Shown here: positions 1 to 7,495 of the stretch, piece by piece
How positions within the stretch are numbered: position 1 is the stretch's first letter
How the letters are laid out: each line of letters opens with the position of its first letter
Source: Bittarella massiliensis (ex Durand et al. 2017)
GTDB lineage: Bacteria; Bacillota; Clostridia; Oscillospirales; Ruminococcaceae
Direction: 5' to 3'
NCBI RefSeq assembly: GCF_017566145.1
Contig: NZ_JABFCL010000014.1
Coordinates: 1-64,000 of the forward strand
DNA: 64,000 nucleotides
Position numbers and translations under genes: made by a program
Notes under the pieces: model-generated
The model's input: only the letters and a program-made list of their open reading frames with translations
Told to the model about the DNA's origin: nothing
Database searches by the model: none

Positions 1-72
1 ACCATGTCCCCCTCCCCCCTGTCAATAGATTTTTAAGACCTTTTTTTAGTTTTTTAATAAACCGCGTTTTCC

Positions 73-78
73 TATACT
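73..78 (+). promoter_or_regulatory. Candidate -10 box for the MBL-fold hydrolase
   Basis: TATACT lies in an AT-rich leader about 165 bases ahead of the first gene. The position 17 bp upstream is a T-run rather than a clear -35 box, so the assignment is tentative. Confidence 0.4.
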
Positions 79-123
79 TTAGGTATTTTTTACCCGGTGA
101 AATGCCCGGGTTGTCCCTCACTG

Positions 124-140
124 AAATACAATTTGTATTT
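124..140. promoter_or_regulatory. Perfect 17-bp palindrome, candidate operator
   Basis: AAATACAA-T-TTGTATTT is a perfect inverted repeat of 8 bp arms around one base. It sits downstream of the candidate -10 box and upstream of the MBL gene, where a repressor could block elongation. No matching regulator is adjacent. Confidence 0.4.
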
Positions 141-241
141 TCATTGCCTTGACCCTTATGGGGTGGTATGCTAATAGACAAATGGAAGCCCTATTTGTAA
201 AAAGGGACGGCAAGTTTTGCCGGCAAAGGAGGCCGATAGCC

Positions 242-973
242 ATGCAGGCGACGGTACACTATCTCTACAACAGCGGTTTTGCCCTGGAGGCAGAAAAACA
301 CCTGTTTGTCTTTGACTACTACCTGGACGACCCGCCTTCAGGAGGGCTGCGCCACGGAGTCATCAACCCGCGGGAGATCGCAGCGCTGGGGAAAGAGACG
401 GTGGCGCTGGTCTCCCACGGTCACTTTGACCACTTCAACCGGGTGATCTTTAGCTGGCGGGGGGCCATTCCCGGGGTGCGCTATATCCTTTCAGACGACA
501 TCTCCCACCGGCCAGGGATCGCCGCTTCTATCGCCCCGGGGGAGGAGCGGGACTTTGGCGATTTCACCCTGCGGGCGCTGCGCTCCACCGACCTAGGGGT
601 GGCCTTTCTCATCAAGACCGAGGGGTTGACTCTCTACCACGGCGGCGATCTGAATTGGTGGCACTGGGAGGGGGAGCCGGAGGAGGACAACCGCCAAATG
701 GCCCTTTTATATAAGAAGGAGATCGACAGCCTGGCGGGGGAGCGGATCGACCTCGCCTTTCTGCCCCTGGATCCGCGGCTGGGGCAGCCCGCCTATCTCC
801 ACGGGGCGGACTATTTTCTGCGCCGTGTCGAAGTAGGGTGGGTGCTGCCCATGCACTTTGGGGACGACAGCCGGGTATTTGACTGGCTGGAGCACGACCC
901 CCGAGCGGCGGGGTACCGGGATCGGATGGTCCGCATTGAGCAGCGGGGACAGTCTTTCTCTCTGGAATTGTAA
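242..973 (+). CDS. MBL-fold metal-dependent hydrolase
   Basis: 243-aa cytoplasmic protein of the metallo-beta-lactamase fold (UlaG/L-ascorbate-6-P lactonase-like superfamily). The motif SHGHFDHF gives the HxHxDH-type metal ligands; YHGGDLNWWHW and PMHFGDD supply later ligand positions. There is no signal peptide. The ATG at 242 was chosen over an upstream in-frame ATG at 149 because AAAGGAGG lies about 10 bases before it and homology-like sequence begins there. The substrate is not predictable. It converges on the glyoxalase gene and shares a bidirectional terminator with it. Confidence 0.8.
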   Translation: MQATVHYLYNSGFALEAEKHLFVFDYYLDDPPSGGLRHGVINPREIAALGKETVALVSHGHFDHFNRVIFSWRGAIPGVRYILSDDISHRPGIAASIAPGEERDFGDFTLRALRSTDLGVAFLIKTEGLTLYHGGDLNWWHWEGEPEEDNRQMALLYKKEIDSLAGERIDLAFLPLDPRLGQPAYLHGADYFLRRVEVGWVLPMHFGDDSRVFDWLEHDPRAAGYRDRMVRIEQRGQSFSLEL

Positions 974-980
974 GACTGCG

Positions 981-1020
981 AAAAAGAGGGGGCGGGGAAG
1001 ATTCCCCGCCCCCCCTTTTC
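981..1020. terminator. Bidirectional intrinsic terminator
   Basis: An A-run and a GAGGGGGCGGGGAA stem pair with TTCCCCGCCCCC, followed by a T-run, between two convergent genes; it can serve both. Confidence 0.85.
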
Positions 1021-1032
1021 TCGGAGACAAGT

Positions 1033-1395
1033 CTAGTCGAGAATTTCGAGCCAGTAGCCGTCAGGGTCTTCGATGAAGTAGAGGCCCATGGCCTCATTTT
1101 CAAAGCAGATGCAGCCCATCTCCTGGTGGAGGGCATGGGCGGCAGCCCGATCGGCGACCCGAAAGGCAATGTGACTCTCATTCTCCCCCAGCTCATAGGG
1201 TTGGGGGTGATCTTTCAGGCAGGTGAGTTCCAACTGGTAGTCGGTTTCGCCATCGCCGAGGAAGGCCAGGGTAAAGCTGCCGTCGGCAGCCTCCTTGCGC
1301 TTTTCCTCGCGCAGGCCGAGGGCCTTTTCATAAAAGGCGATGCTGCGCTCCAGATCGGTGACGTTTAAATTGGTGTGCAAAAAGCGAGCTTTCAC
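1033..1395 (-). CDS. gloA: Lactoylglutathione lyase-like VOC protein (glyoxalase I)
   Basis: 120-aa vicinal-oxygen-chelate protein. Known family role: isomerises the hemithioacetal of methylglyoxal and a thiol. The four expected metal ligands are visible: His in FLHTN, Glu in YQLELT, His in ESHIAF and Glu in YWLEILD near the C-terminus. This H-E-H-E set supports genuine glyoxalase I activity rather than a generic VOC protein. The start is GTG preceded by AAGGGGAAG. It lies 21 bases downstream of the nucleoside hydrolase and is probably co-transcribed with it. The thiol cofactor in this organism is unknown. Confidence 0.8.
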   Translation of the reverse strand: MKARFLHTNLNVTDLERSIAFYEKALGLREEKRKEAADGSFTLAFLGDGETDYQLELTCLKDHPQPYELGENESHIAFRVADRAAAHALHQEMGCICFENEAMGLYFIEDPDGYWLEILD

Positions 1396-1416
1396 AGAAA
1401 CTTCCCCTTTCCTTTT

Positions 1417-2421
1417 TTACAGGCGGCCCGCCGCCTCGACATGCCGGTAGAGCATCTCGAAGAACTTGGGTTTGTCGGCCCGGTAGGCGACCCAGGTGTT
1501 GACCGACTGGTCGTTTTCGTTGCGGTGTTCCACCACCAGCTGGCCGTCGGCGGCGCCGCCGGCAATGTCCATATCGCACCTCTGCCGGCGCAGGTCGGTG
1601 ATGACGCTGGGGTCGATGACGGCGGCCACAGCCAGGGCGTCGTGAAGGGCGTCGCCGGCCTTTTCCCCTTTTTCCGTCCAGCCCAGAGCCTCCCCCACCA
1701 GAATGCGGCCCTTCATCAGCTCGCCGACAAACTTGGCAACAGGGGTGCCCAGAGCGAGAATTTTGTCGGCGTCGGCCCGGGTCATCTCGGCGCTGTGGGT
1801 GGCGTTGAGGGTGATCACCCGGCAGTTGACACCGCTGTCGAGGACGATTTTGGCCGCTTCGGGATCGTGGACAAAGTTGGCTTCGCCCACGGGGGTGATG
1901 TTGCCCCGGTCCACCGCGCCGCCCATAAAGACCACCTCTTCGACGCGGTCCTTTAAATCGGGGGCCATGCGGAAGGCCATCCCCACGTTGGTGGGCGGGC
2001 CCACGGGGATGATGGTCACCTTCTCCTCGCTGCGGCGGAGGGTCTCGACCAGGTAGGAGCAGGCGTGCATCTGCTGTGGTTTGGAGTGGGGGGCGGGCAG
2101 GTCGAGGTGGGGTGGGTGAAGGATGACCGGTTTGCCGTCCACCTCGGCAGAGACGACGTTTTCGGGATTTTGGGCCATCCGCCCCTTGGAGAGGGAGCGG
2201 ACCATGGGGGCCGAGCAGCCGGCGTAGACCGGCACATTGGCCCCCAATAAGTCGACCACCCGCAGGGTGTTGTCGACGCAGTTTTCCAGGGGCTGGTTGC
2301 CCTGGGTGACGGTGATGCCGATGACCTCTAATCCCGGGTCGGTGAGGGCCATGAGGATGGCCAGGGCGTCGTCGGTGCCCGTATCGACATCGAGGATAAC
2401 TTTTTTGCGGTGTTCGTTCAT
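1417..2421 (-). CDS. Inosine-uridine-type nucleoside hydrolase
   Basis: 334-aa nucleoside N-ribohydrolase, which splits a nucleoside into base and ribose in the cytoplasm. The N-terminal VILDVDTGTDDALAI is the diagnostic DxDxxxDD calcium-binding motif. The ATG at 2421 is preceded by AAGGGGG; an upstream in-frame extension to 2502 would run through the promoter and is rejected. A sigma-A promoter (CCACAA/AGTATA on the plus strand, 17-bp spacing) lies 53 bases ahead. With the deoxyribosyltransferase-like gene near 61 kb it suggests nucleoside scavenging. Base specificity cannot be read from sequence. Confidence 0.9.
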   Translation of the reverse strand: MNEHRKKVILDVDTGTDDALAILMALTDPGLEVIGITVTQGNQPLENCVDNTLRVVDLLGANVPVYAGCSAPMVRSLSKGRMAQNPENVVSAEVDGKPVILHPPHLDLPAPHSKPQQMHACSYLVETLRRSEEKVTIIPVGPPTNVGMAFRMAPDLKDRVEEVVFMGGAVDRGNITPVGEANFVHDPEAAKIVLDSGVNCRVITLNATHSAEMTRADADKILALGTPVAKFVGELMKGRILVGEALGWTEKGEKAGDALHDALAVAAVIDPSVITDLRRQRCDMDIAGGAADGQLVVEHRNENDQSVNTWVAYRADKPKFFEMLYRHVEAAGRL

Positions 2422-2473
2422 TTGGCAATTCCCCCTTGTGCGCCCGGCGGGCGTGTTCTGGTGTGCTGCTACC

Positions 2474-2502
2474 AGTATACCCCCTTTGGGCGAGGGCCAC
2501 AA
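2474..2502 (-). promoter_or_regulatory. Promoter of the nucleoside hydrolase-gloA operon
   Basis: On the minus strand TTGTGG, a 17-bp spacer and TATACT form a good sigma-A promoter directly upstream of the hydrolase ribosome-binding site. Confidence 0.7.
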
Positions 2503-2546
2503 GAAAGCAATCTGCTAAACATTTTAAAAAAAGTTTTGTATGGGCT

Positions 2547-2574
2547 TTGCAAAGCAAAAACTTTGTGTTATAAT
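2547..2574 (+). promoter_or_regulatory. Promoter of tRNA-Arg
   Basis: A perfect TATAAT at 2569-2574 with TTGCAA 16 bp upstream lies about 20 bases before the mature tRNA 5' end. Confidence 0.7.
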
Positions 2575-2594
2575 AATTCACGTCGCATTGATGT

Positions 2595-2671
2595 GCGTCC
2601 GTAGCTCAGCTGGATAGAGCGTTGGACTCCGACTCCAAAGGCCGCAGGTTCGACTCCTGTCGGGCGCACCA
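2595..2671 (+). tRNA. tRNA-Arg (anticodon CCG)
   Basis: Complete 77-base cloverleaf. The 7-bp acceptor stem GCGTCCG pairs with CGGGCGC (one G-T pair). The anticodon arm TTGGA-CTCCGAC-TCCAA carries CCG at positions 34-36, decoding CGG. The T-arm contains GGTTCGACTCC, and CCA is encoded. A dedicated promoter and terminator flank it, so it is a single-gene unit. Reading CGG codons suits a GC-rich genome. Confidence 0.95.
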
Positions 2672-2709
2672 AAAAAGACGGTTTGTTTTTTGACAAACCG
2701 TCTTTTTTA
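2672..2709 (+). terminator. tRNA-Arg terminator
   Basis: AAGACGGTTTGT pairs with ACAAACCGTCTT around a short T-rich loop and is followed by T6, immediately after the CCA end. Confidence 0.9.
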
Positions 2710-2906
2710 TTTGCCAGCACTCCCTCACAAGGGCAGCGTTGCCGATTTTCTTCGATCCCGCCATCTGGACGGCCCCCCTCTTTCTGCCTTTGCAAAAACA
2801 AAAACACCTCTTTTCCGCTCTGTTTTTGCACGCTCGCCACCCACTCGCCCGAGGATCCCTTTTAAATATCTATCTTTTTTGGAACATCTTGTTCTCTGCG
2901 GCTTTT

Positions 2907-2921
2907 ATTTGATGTATAATG
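2907..2921 (+). promoter_or_regulatory. -10 region of the diguanylate cyclase gene
   Basis: ATTTGATGTATAATG contains a perfect TATAAT at 2915-2920. The same 15 bases recur at 12164-12178 ahead of the Hpt gene. The position of this -10 box argues against the overlapping ATG at 2919 as the translation start. Confidence 0.6.
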
Positions 2922-2951
2922 GAAAAAAACAGGCAGAGAGGAGGCGGACCG

Positions 2952-4880
2952 GTGAAGCGAAAAAAATCAAACCGTGTGCTGTTAAATACCAACCTCTTTG
3001 TCTGCGCCATCATCCTCTTGGGCTTTTTGGCCACCTCGATCGTGAGCTACCGCTCCAATTTGGGCGTATTTGAAAGGGATACCGAAAAGGTGACCGCCCT
3101 GACGGCCGAGGGCGTTTACCGCCAGATCGAATCGATCTTTATGAAGCCCATGGGGGTGTCGCTGACCATGGCAAACGACACCCTGCTGCAAGATCTCTTG
3201 CGCCAGGAGGGGGCGCGGCAGAACGACGAGGACTACATCGCCGCGCTGACGGCCTATCTCAACAGATACCGGAAAAAGTACGAATACGACTCGGTCTTCT
3301 TGGTGTCGGCGCTCACCGGCCGCTACTACCACTTCGACGGGATCGACCGCACCCTCTCCCCCGATAACGAGGAGGACACCTGGTATTACAGCTTTTTGCA
3401 ATCGGGTGAGCCCCACTCTCTCAACGTGGACAACGACCAGGCGGCAGGGAACACCATCACCGTCTTTATCAATTGCCTCATCTCCGACAGCGACGGCGCC
3501 CCCCTAGGGGTGGTGGGGGTGGGGTTTGACGTATCCACCCTGCAATCGCTGCTGGGCGGATACGAGGAGCGCTTCTCCCTGCGCACCTGCCTGGTGGACA
3601 GTGAGGGCATCATTCAGGTGGCCACCGACCACACCGGGTACGAGGAAACCGACCTGTTTGCGGCAGGCCCTTACGCCGGCCTGCGGGAAAAGCTGCTCGC
3701 CGGGCGGGAAGACGCCACCGCCTTTTGGCACGACGGGGAGGAGGGCCGCGTCTATCTGGGCAGCCACTACATCCCCAGCCTCTCCTGGTACCTGCTGGTG
3801 GAAAACGATACCTCGGCCCAGACCCAGCAACTGCGGAGCAGGATCATAGAGGGGGCACTGATTGTGCTGTTGGTGGTGCTGGGGGTGACCCTGGCCATCA
3901 GCTATATCATCCACACCTACAACCGGCGGATTATAGAGCTGACCCGCTCCACCGAGCAGGCGCGGCGCTCCATCTTTCAGGAGGCCACCGAGCAGTTGTT
4001 TGAAAACATCTACGAGCTGGACATCACTCACAACCGGGCCGCAAACCTGGAAACCCAGCGGTACTTTGAAAGTCTGGGTGTTCCCCCCGGCACCCCCTAC
4101 AACGAGGCGCTGAAAATTGTGGCGGAAAAGCAGATCCGAGAGGATTTTCGCCAGGGGTATATCGACACCTTCGCTCCCGAACACGTGATCGACACCTACC
4201 ATCGGGGGGAGGAGAGCTTGCAGTACGATTTCATGATCTCCACCGACGGGGCGCACTACTACTGGATGCGGATCGTCGCCCAGATCGTCCTCTGGAAAGA
4301 GGACCAGTCCATCCACATGTTCACCTACCGGCAAAACATCGACACCATCAAGAGGCAGGAGAAGCAGGTGCTCGATCAGATTCAAAGGGACCCGATGACA
4401 GGGCTGCTCAACAAGACCGCCACCCAATCCCAAATCCAGCAGCTGCTGGAGAGCGGAGGGCAACAGCTGCACGCCTTTTTCATTGTGGACATTGACAACT
4501 TCAAGCAGGTCAACGACCGCTTTGGCCACGCCGCGGGGGACCGGGTAATCCTTCACTTCGCCCAGAGTCTGAAGGGTGCTTTCCGAGAGGGCGACGTGGT
4601 GGGGCGGATCGGCGGTGACGAGTTCGCCGTCTTTTTCGCCCTGTCCGACCGGGCGGTCGCGGAGCAGAAAGCCCGCGAGATTCTGGCCACCCTCAACCGG
4701 CCCATGAACCTGGACGAGGGGGTCTGCCCCCTTTCGGCCAGCGTCGGCATCGCCCTGGCCCCGGCAGATGGGAGGGATTTCGACAGCCTCTACCGCCATG
4801 CCGACACGGCCCTCTACACCGTCAAACAGCAGAACAAAGGCAGCTTCGCTCTGTACGGCGACGGGGAAGCGCAAAAGTGA
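2952..4880 (+). CDS. Membrane-bound diguanylate cyclase (sensor-GGDEF)
   Basis: 642 aa. A transmembrane helix near residues 10-30 is followed by a roughly 260-residue extracytoplasmic sensor region of Cache-like character, a second helix (GALIVLLVVLGVTLAISY, about residues 300-320), a PAS-like segment and a C-terminal GGDEF domain. GGDEF is intact at residues 554-558 (RIGGDEFAVF), and REGD five residues before it is an RxxD inhibitory site, so an active, product-inhibited c-di-GMP synthase is expected. The GTG at 2952 was chosen because AGAGGAGG precedes it, whereas the in-frame ATG at 2919 overlaps the TATAAT. The ligand is unknown. Confidence 0.88.
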   Translation: MKRKKSNRVLLNTNLFVCAIILLGFLATSIVSYRSNLGVFERDTEKVTALTAEGVYRQIESIFMKPMGVSLTMANDTLLQDLLRQEGARQNDEDYIAALTAYLNRYRKKYEYDSVFLVSALTGRYYHFDGIDRTLSPDNEEDTWYYSFLQSGEPHSLNVDNDQAAGNTITVFINCLISDSDGAPLGVVGVGFDVSTLQSLLGGYEERFSLRTCLVDSEGIIQVATDHTGYEETDLFAAGPYAGLREKLLAGREDATAFWHDGEEGRVYLGSHYIPSLSWYLLVENDTSAQTQQLRSRIIEGALIVLLVVLGVTLAISYIIHTYNRRIIELTRSTEQARRSIFQEATEQLFENIYELDITHNRAANLETQRYFESLGVPPGTPYNEALKIVAEKQIREDFRQGYIDTFAPEHVIDTYHRGEESLQYDFMISTDGAHYYWMRIVAQIVLWKEDQSIHMFTYRQNIDTIKRQEKQVLDQIQRDPMTGLLNKTATQSQIQQLLESGGQQLHAFFIVDIDNFKQVNDRFGHAAGDRVILHFAQSLKGAFREGDVVGRIGGDEFAVFFALSDRAVAEQKAREILATLNRPMNLDEGVCPLSASVGIALAPADGRDFDSLYRHADTALYTVKQQNKGSFALYGDGEAQK

Positions 4881-4972
4881 TAACCCTGCCAACCCGTTTT
4901 ACCGGCGCGTCCAAGCTCCTGCACTGCGGCAATTTAGACGGCGGGCTTCTCTCCCCTATCCTCTGACGGCAA

Positions 4973-5016
4973 ACGAGCGCCGCGTCCTTTTCACAGGGCG
5001 CGGCGCTCGTTTTTTA
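4973..5016 (+). terminator. Terminator after the diguanylate cyclase
   Basis: ACGAGCGCCGCG pairs with CGCGGCGCTCGT and is followed by T6. It lies between convergent genes; the minus-strand side has only three Ts, so it acts mainly rightward. Confidence 0.85.
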
Positions 5017-5038
5017 ATTGAACTTTGCTGACCGGGGG

Positions 5039-5986
5039 CTACTGGGGCGCTGCCTCCCCACCAAAGAGGGGGGTGGAGAGGTAGCGGTCGCCGGTGTCAG
5101 GCAGCAGGGCGACAATGGTCTTTCCCCGATTTTCCTCCCGTTTGGCTAGGAGGATGGCCGCCCAAATGGCGGCGCCGGAGGAGATGCCCACCAGCAAGCC
5201 CTCCCGCCGCCCCACTGTCCGGGCAGCGGCAAAGGCATCGGCATCCTGTACTGGGACAATCTCGTCGTAGACAGCAGTGTCCAACACCGGGGGGACAAAG
5301 CCCGCGCCGATGCCCTGAATCTTGTGAGGGGCAGCGCCTCCCCCTGCCAATACGGGGGAGGCGGCGGGCTCCACCGCCACCACCTGGAGGGCGGGGTTTT
5401 TCCCCTTTAAATAACCGCCCACCCCGGTGATGGTGCCGCCGGTGCCCACCCCGGCGACAAAAATGTCCACCTGGCCGTCGGTGTCCTCCCAAATTTCGGG
5501 GCCAGTGGAGGTCCGGTGGGCGGCCGGGTTGGCGGGGTTTTCAAACTGGCCGGGGAGGAAACTGCCCTCGATCTGGGCGGCCAGTTCCCCGGCCTTGGCG
5601 ATGGCCGCCTTCATTCCCCCTGCACCCTCGGTGAGTACCAGTTCGGCCCCGTAGGCGGCCATGAGTTGGCGGCGCTCCACCGACATGGTCTCGGGCATGA
5701 CGATGATGACCCGGTAACCCTTGGCGGCGGCCACCGAGGCGAGGCCGATGCCGGTGTTGCCCGAGGTGGGCTCGATGATGACCGAACCGGGGCCCAGCCG
5801 GCCGCGGGCCTCGGCGTCCTCGATCATGGCCTTGGCGATGCGGTCTTTGACCGAGCCGGCGGGGTTGAACCCCTCGAGCTTGGCGATCAACTTGGCCTCC
5901 AGCTTATATTCTTCCTCGATTCTGGTGAGTTCCAGCAGGGGGGTGTGCCCCACCAGCTGGTCAAGGGACTGATAAATTTTTTTCAT
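5039..5986 (-). CDS. cysK: Cysteine synthase A (O-acetylserine sulfhydrylase)
   Basis: 315-aa PLP enzyme making cysteine from O-acetylserine and sulfide. Visible family signatures: [11 protein letters not shown] with the PLP lysine, [11 protein letters not shown] substrate loop, [10 protein letters not shown] phosphate-binding loop and GISSGAA near the C-terminus. Length is typical of CysK. It is the third gene in the minus-strand series after the DUF6933-like and Rrf2 genes but has its own strong promoter and a leader of about 170 nt with long-range inverted repeats, suggesting separate control. AGGAGG lies before the ATG. Confidence 0.95.
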   Translation of the reverse strand: MKKIYQSLDQLVGHTPLLELTRIEEEYKLEAKLIAKLEGFNPAGSVKDRIAKAMIEDAEARGRLGPGSVIIEPTSGNTGIGLASVAAAKGYRVIIVMPETMSVERRQLMAAYGAELVLTEGAGGMKAAIAKAGELAAQIEGSFLPGQFENPANPAAHRTSTGPEIWEDTDGQVDIFVAGVGTGGTITGVGGYLKGKNPALQVVAVEPAASPVLAGGGAAPHKIQGIGAGFVPPVLDTAVYDEIVPVQDADAFAAARTVGRREGLLVGISSGAAIWAAILLAKREENRGKTIVALLPDTGDRYLSTPLFGGEAAPQ

Positions 5987-6160
5987 CTTGCAGACCTCCT
6001 GTGTCCATTCGTCGTTTGCCGTACGCGCACGCTCTGCCCTGACGGGCTATCGACAGCAGCGACAACAGCGCCCTGTGCGGAGGGCAGAAGGGGCTGCGGC
6101 AAACCGGATAAATGGGAGCACGAGATCAACCTACTTTCTTAGTGTGTTTATTGGGTGATG
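5987..6160 (-). promoter_or_regulatory. Structured 5' leader of cysK (candidate RNA element)
   Basis: The transcribed region between the cysK promoter and start holds nested inverted repeats. GTTTGCCG (6014-6021) pairs with CGGCAAAC (6097-6104), and inside them CTGCCCT (6034-6040) pairs with AGGGCAG (6081-6087); alternative local hairpins with GCCCT/AGGGC also exist. No T-box GGTGGTACCGCG-type motif or SAM riboswitch core was recognised. Function is inferred only from position and pairing. Confidence 0.45.
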
Positions 6161-6162
6161 TC

Positions 6163-6192
6163 AGTATACCGGTTGAAACCGGCCTTTGTCAA
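6163..6192 (-). promoter_or_regulatory. cysK promoter with an operator-like palindrome in the spacer
   Basis: On the minus strand TTGACA, an 18-bp spacer and TATACT form a near-consensus promoter. The spacer contains the perfect inverted repeat CCGGTT-GA-AACCGG (plus strand, 6169-6182). A protein bound there would occlude RNA polymerase. The Rrf2 regulator encoded just upstream is the obvious candidate. Confidence 0.75.
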
Positions 6193-6200
6193 TGGATATT

Positions 6201-6623
6201 TCAGGAGGCGGCCTCCCCTTCGACCGCTGCCAGGTCGGCCACCGAGACCCCGTCGAGATAGCCTGCGATCAGCTCATCGAGGGCCTGCCAGAGGGGGAGG
6301 GTACGGCAACCACCAGCGCGGGGGCAGGGCTGTTGACCGGGGGCCAGACAGGCCACTGGGGCCAGACTCTCCTCGGTGAGGCGGAGGATGCTGCCCACCG
6401 AGATCTCCTCTGGCGGGCGGGCCAGCTGATAGCCTCCCCCCTTTCCCCGCTGTCCCCGCAACAGGCCATTTGCAGCAAGGCCCTTGACGATATTCTCCAG
6501 GTATTTTTCCGAGATTTCCTGCCGGGCGGCAATCTCTTTAAGGGGGGTGAACCCCGCTTTGCCCTGCTCGGCCAGGTCGACCATCACCCGCAGGGCGTAC
6601 CGCCCTCTGGTGGATACCAACAT
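6201..6623 (-). CDS. Rrf2-family transcriptional regulator with Fe-S cysteine triad
   Basis: 140-aa winged-helix regulator. MLVSTRGRYALRVMVDLA is the typical Rrf2 N-terminus. Cys92, Cys100 and Cys106 sit almost where IscR has Cys92, Cys98 and Cys104, implying an iron-sulfur cluster sensor, although the location near cysK recalls CymR, the cysteine regulator of Firmicutes. The first spacing is C-x7-C rather than C-x5-C. The start codon lies one base after the stop of the DUF6933-like gene (translational coupling), and GAGGAG precedes it. Probable targets are its own operon and cysK. Confidence 0.85.
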   Translation of the reverse strand: MLVSTRGRYALRVMVDLAEQGKAGFTPLKEIAARQEISEKYLENIVKGLAANGLLRGQRGKGGGYQLARPPEEISVGSILRLTEESLAPVACLAPGQQPCPRAGGCRTLPLWQALDELIAGYLDGVSVADLAAVEGEAAS

Positions 6624-6624
6624 G

Positions 6625-7167
6625 TCAACTCTCCTCCTCTCCCCTGCTCGCCGGGTTGCCCAACAGCCGGGCCAGGTCGGCGCGAAAAAAATCGCGAGGA
6701 CGCCCCTGTTCGGAAAAGCCCGCCGCCCGGCAGCACCCGCTGTTGAGGGCCTCTTCCAACAGGGGCTGGGGCAGATCGGCAGGGTCAGGCTGGGCCCCCG
6801 TGGCAAAGAGGGCGTCTACCGCCCGGTTTAAAAAGGCCACCGGCCGGCGGCCATGGGTCCGGGTGCAGACCGGCGGACCCGCCAGGGCCAGGTAGCGTTC
6901 CCCCACTGCAGGAGGGACGCCGCTGGATCGCAGAAGACGGTCCACCTGTTCCATGGCAAAGGCGGGGAGATCGCCCCACTGCCCAGGACCCAGACCCCAG
7001 CAGAAAAAGGCCAGGCGGCTGGAGGCGTTGACCCCCAGCAGCCCCTCCCGCCCCGCCAGAGGGACCCGGTGCAGGTCCCAGCAGAGAGCCAGGTCCCGCC
7101 CTTCTGGGGGCGGAAGACCCCGCACCCCCAGCCGGCGCTGAAGCGGGATGGTATAGCCAAACTGCAT
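6625..7167 (-). CDS. DUF6933-like protein of unknown function
   Basis: 180 aa, no signal peptide or membrane segment. The N-terminus MQFGYTIPLQRRLGV followed by a tryptophan-containing segment (ALCWDLHRVPL), a NASSRLAFFCWGL stretch and a C-terminal HGRRPVAFLNRAVDALF resembles the DUF6933 family as I recall it. GGAGGAGAACAG precedes the ATG at 7165-7167. It is translationally coupled to the Rrf2 regulator, so the two may act together. A promoter (TTGCGG, 18 bp, TATACT) lies about 70 bases upstream. Confidence 0.6.
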   Translation of the reverse strand: MQFGYTIPLQRRLGVRGLPPPEGRDLALCWDLHRVPLAGREGLLGVNASSRLAFFCWGLGPGQWGDLPAFAMEQVDRLLRSSGVPPAVGERYLALAGPPVCTRTHGRRPVAFLNRAVDALFATGAQPDPADLPQPLLEEALNSGCCRAAGFSEQGRPRDFFRADLARLLGNPASRGEEES

Positions 7168-7237
7168 CTGTTCTCCTCCCCTCTCGAACACGGTCGCTCT
7201 CCTCGCCGCTGCTGGACAGGAAAGCCGGTTTTGCCCC

Positions 7238-7267
7238 AGTATAGCACCGGCGGGGGCAAGGCCGCAA
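7238..7267 (-). promoter_or_regulatory. Promoter of the DUF6933-Rrf2 operon
   Basis: Minus-strand TTGCGG, 18-bp spacer, TATACT. A single CCGGTT half-site (7225-7230) lies just downstream, matching one arm of the palindrome in the cysK promoter; this could be a weak autoregulatory site. Confidence 0.6.
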
Positions 7268-7305
7268 CCGCCTCCCCCCGCCGGACGGGAAATCACAGCG
7301 TTCAA

Positions 7306-7335
7306 TTGACAGTATATGCGGCGGGGAAGTACAAT
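7306..7335 (+). promoter_or_regulatory. Promoter of the multi-PAS kinase operon
   Basis: TTGACA, 18-bp spacer, TACAAT. It gives a leader of about 155 nt before the chosen TTG start. In-frame ATGs at 7316 and 7334 lie inside the promoter. The leader (7342-7495) contains no riboswitch I can recognise, including the c-di-GMP GEMM class. Confidence 0.75.
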
Positions 7336-7495
7336 GGGAGCAGACAATTCGCTGCCTTTTTCAGGGCGCCTGCCATCTGCAAACAGCCGCTTTTTCAGCA
7401 GATCGACATCACTCATCTGCAAACCAGCCGGGGCCCTGCGCGCCGGAGAGACCGCCGCCCCGCACGGGGCGGGACAACGCAAAGGGGGGCTTTCT

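Noticed and set aside
1..27. Start of a leftward gene at the left window edge (GGAGGGGGACATG on the minus strand)
   Set aside because: Only two bases remain after the ATG, and the TTGACA before it could equally be a -35 box, so nothing can be confirmed.
5987..6155. T-box or SAM riboswitch ahead of cysK
   Set aside because: Neither the T-box antiterminator motif nor the SAM core is visible. The leader is kept as an unclassified structured element.
6201..6623. Assigning the Rrf2 protein as CymR
   Set aside because: The cysteine triad near positions 92, 100 and 106 matches the IscR pattern, so the regulator is left unnamed despite its closeness to cysK.
7342..7495. A c-di-GMP riboswitch in the leader of the kinase operon
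   Set aside because: The conserved GEMM core sequences were not found; only unremarkable GC-rich sequence is present.
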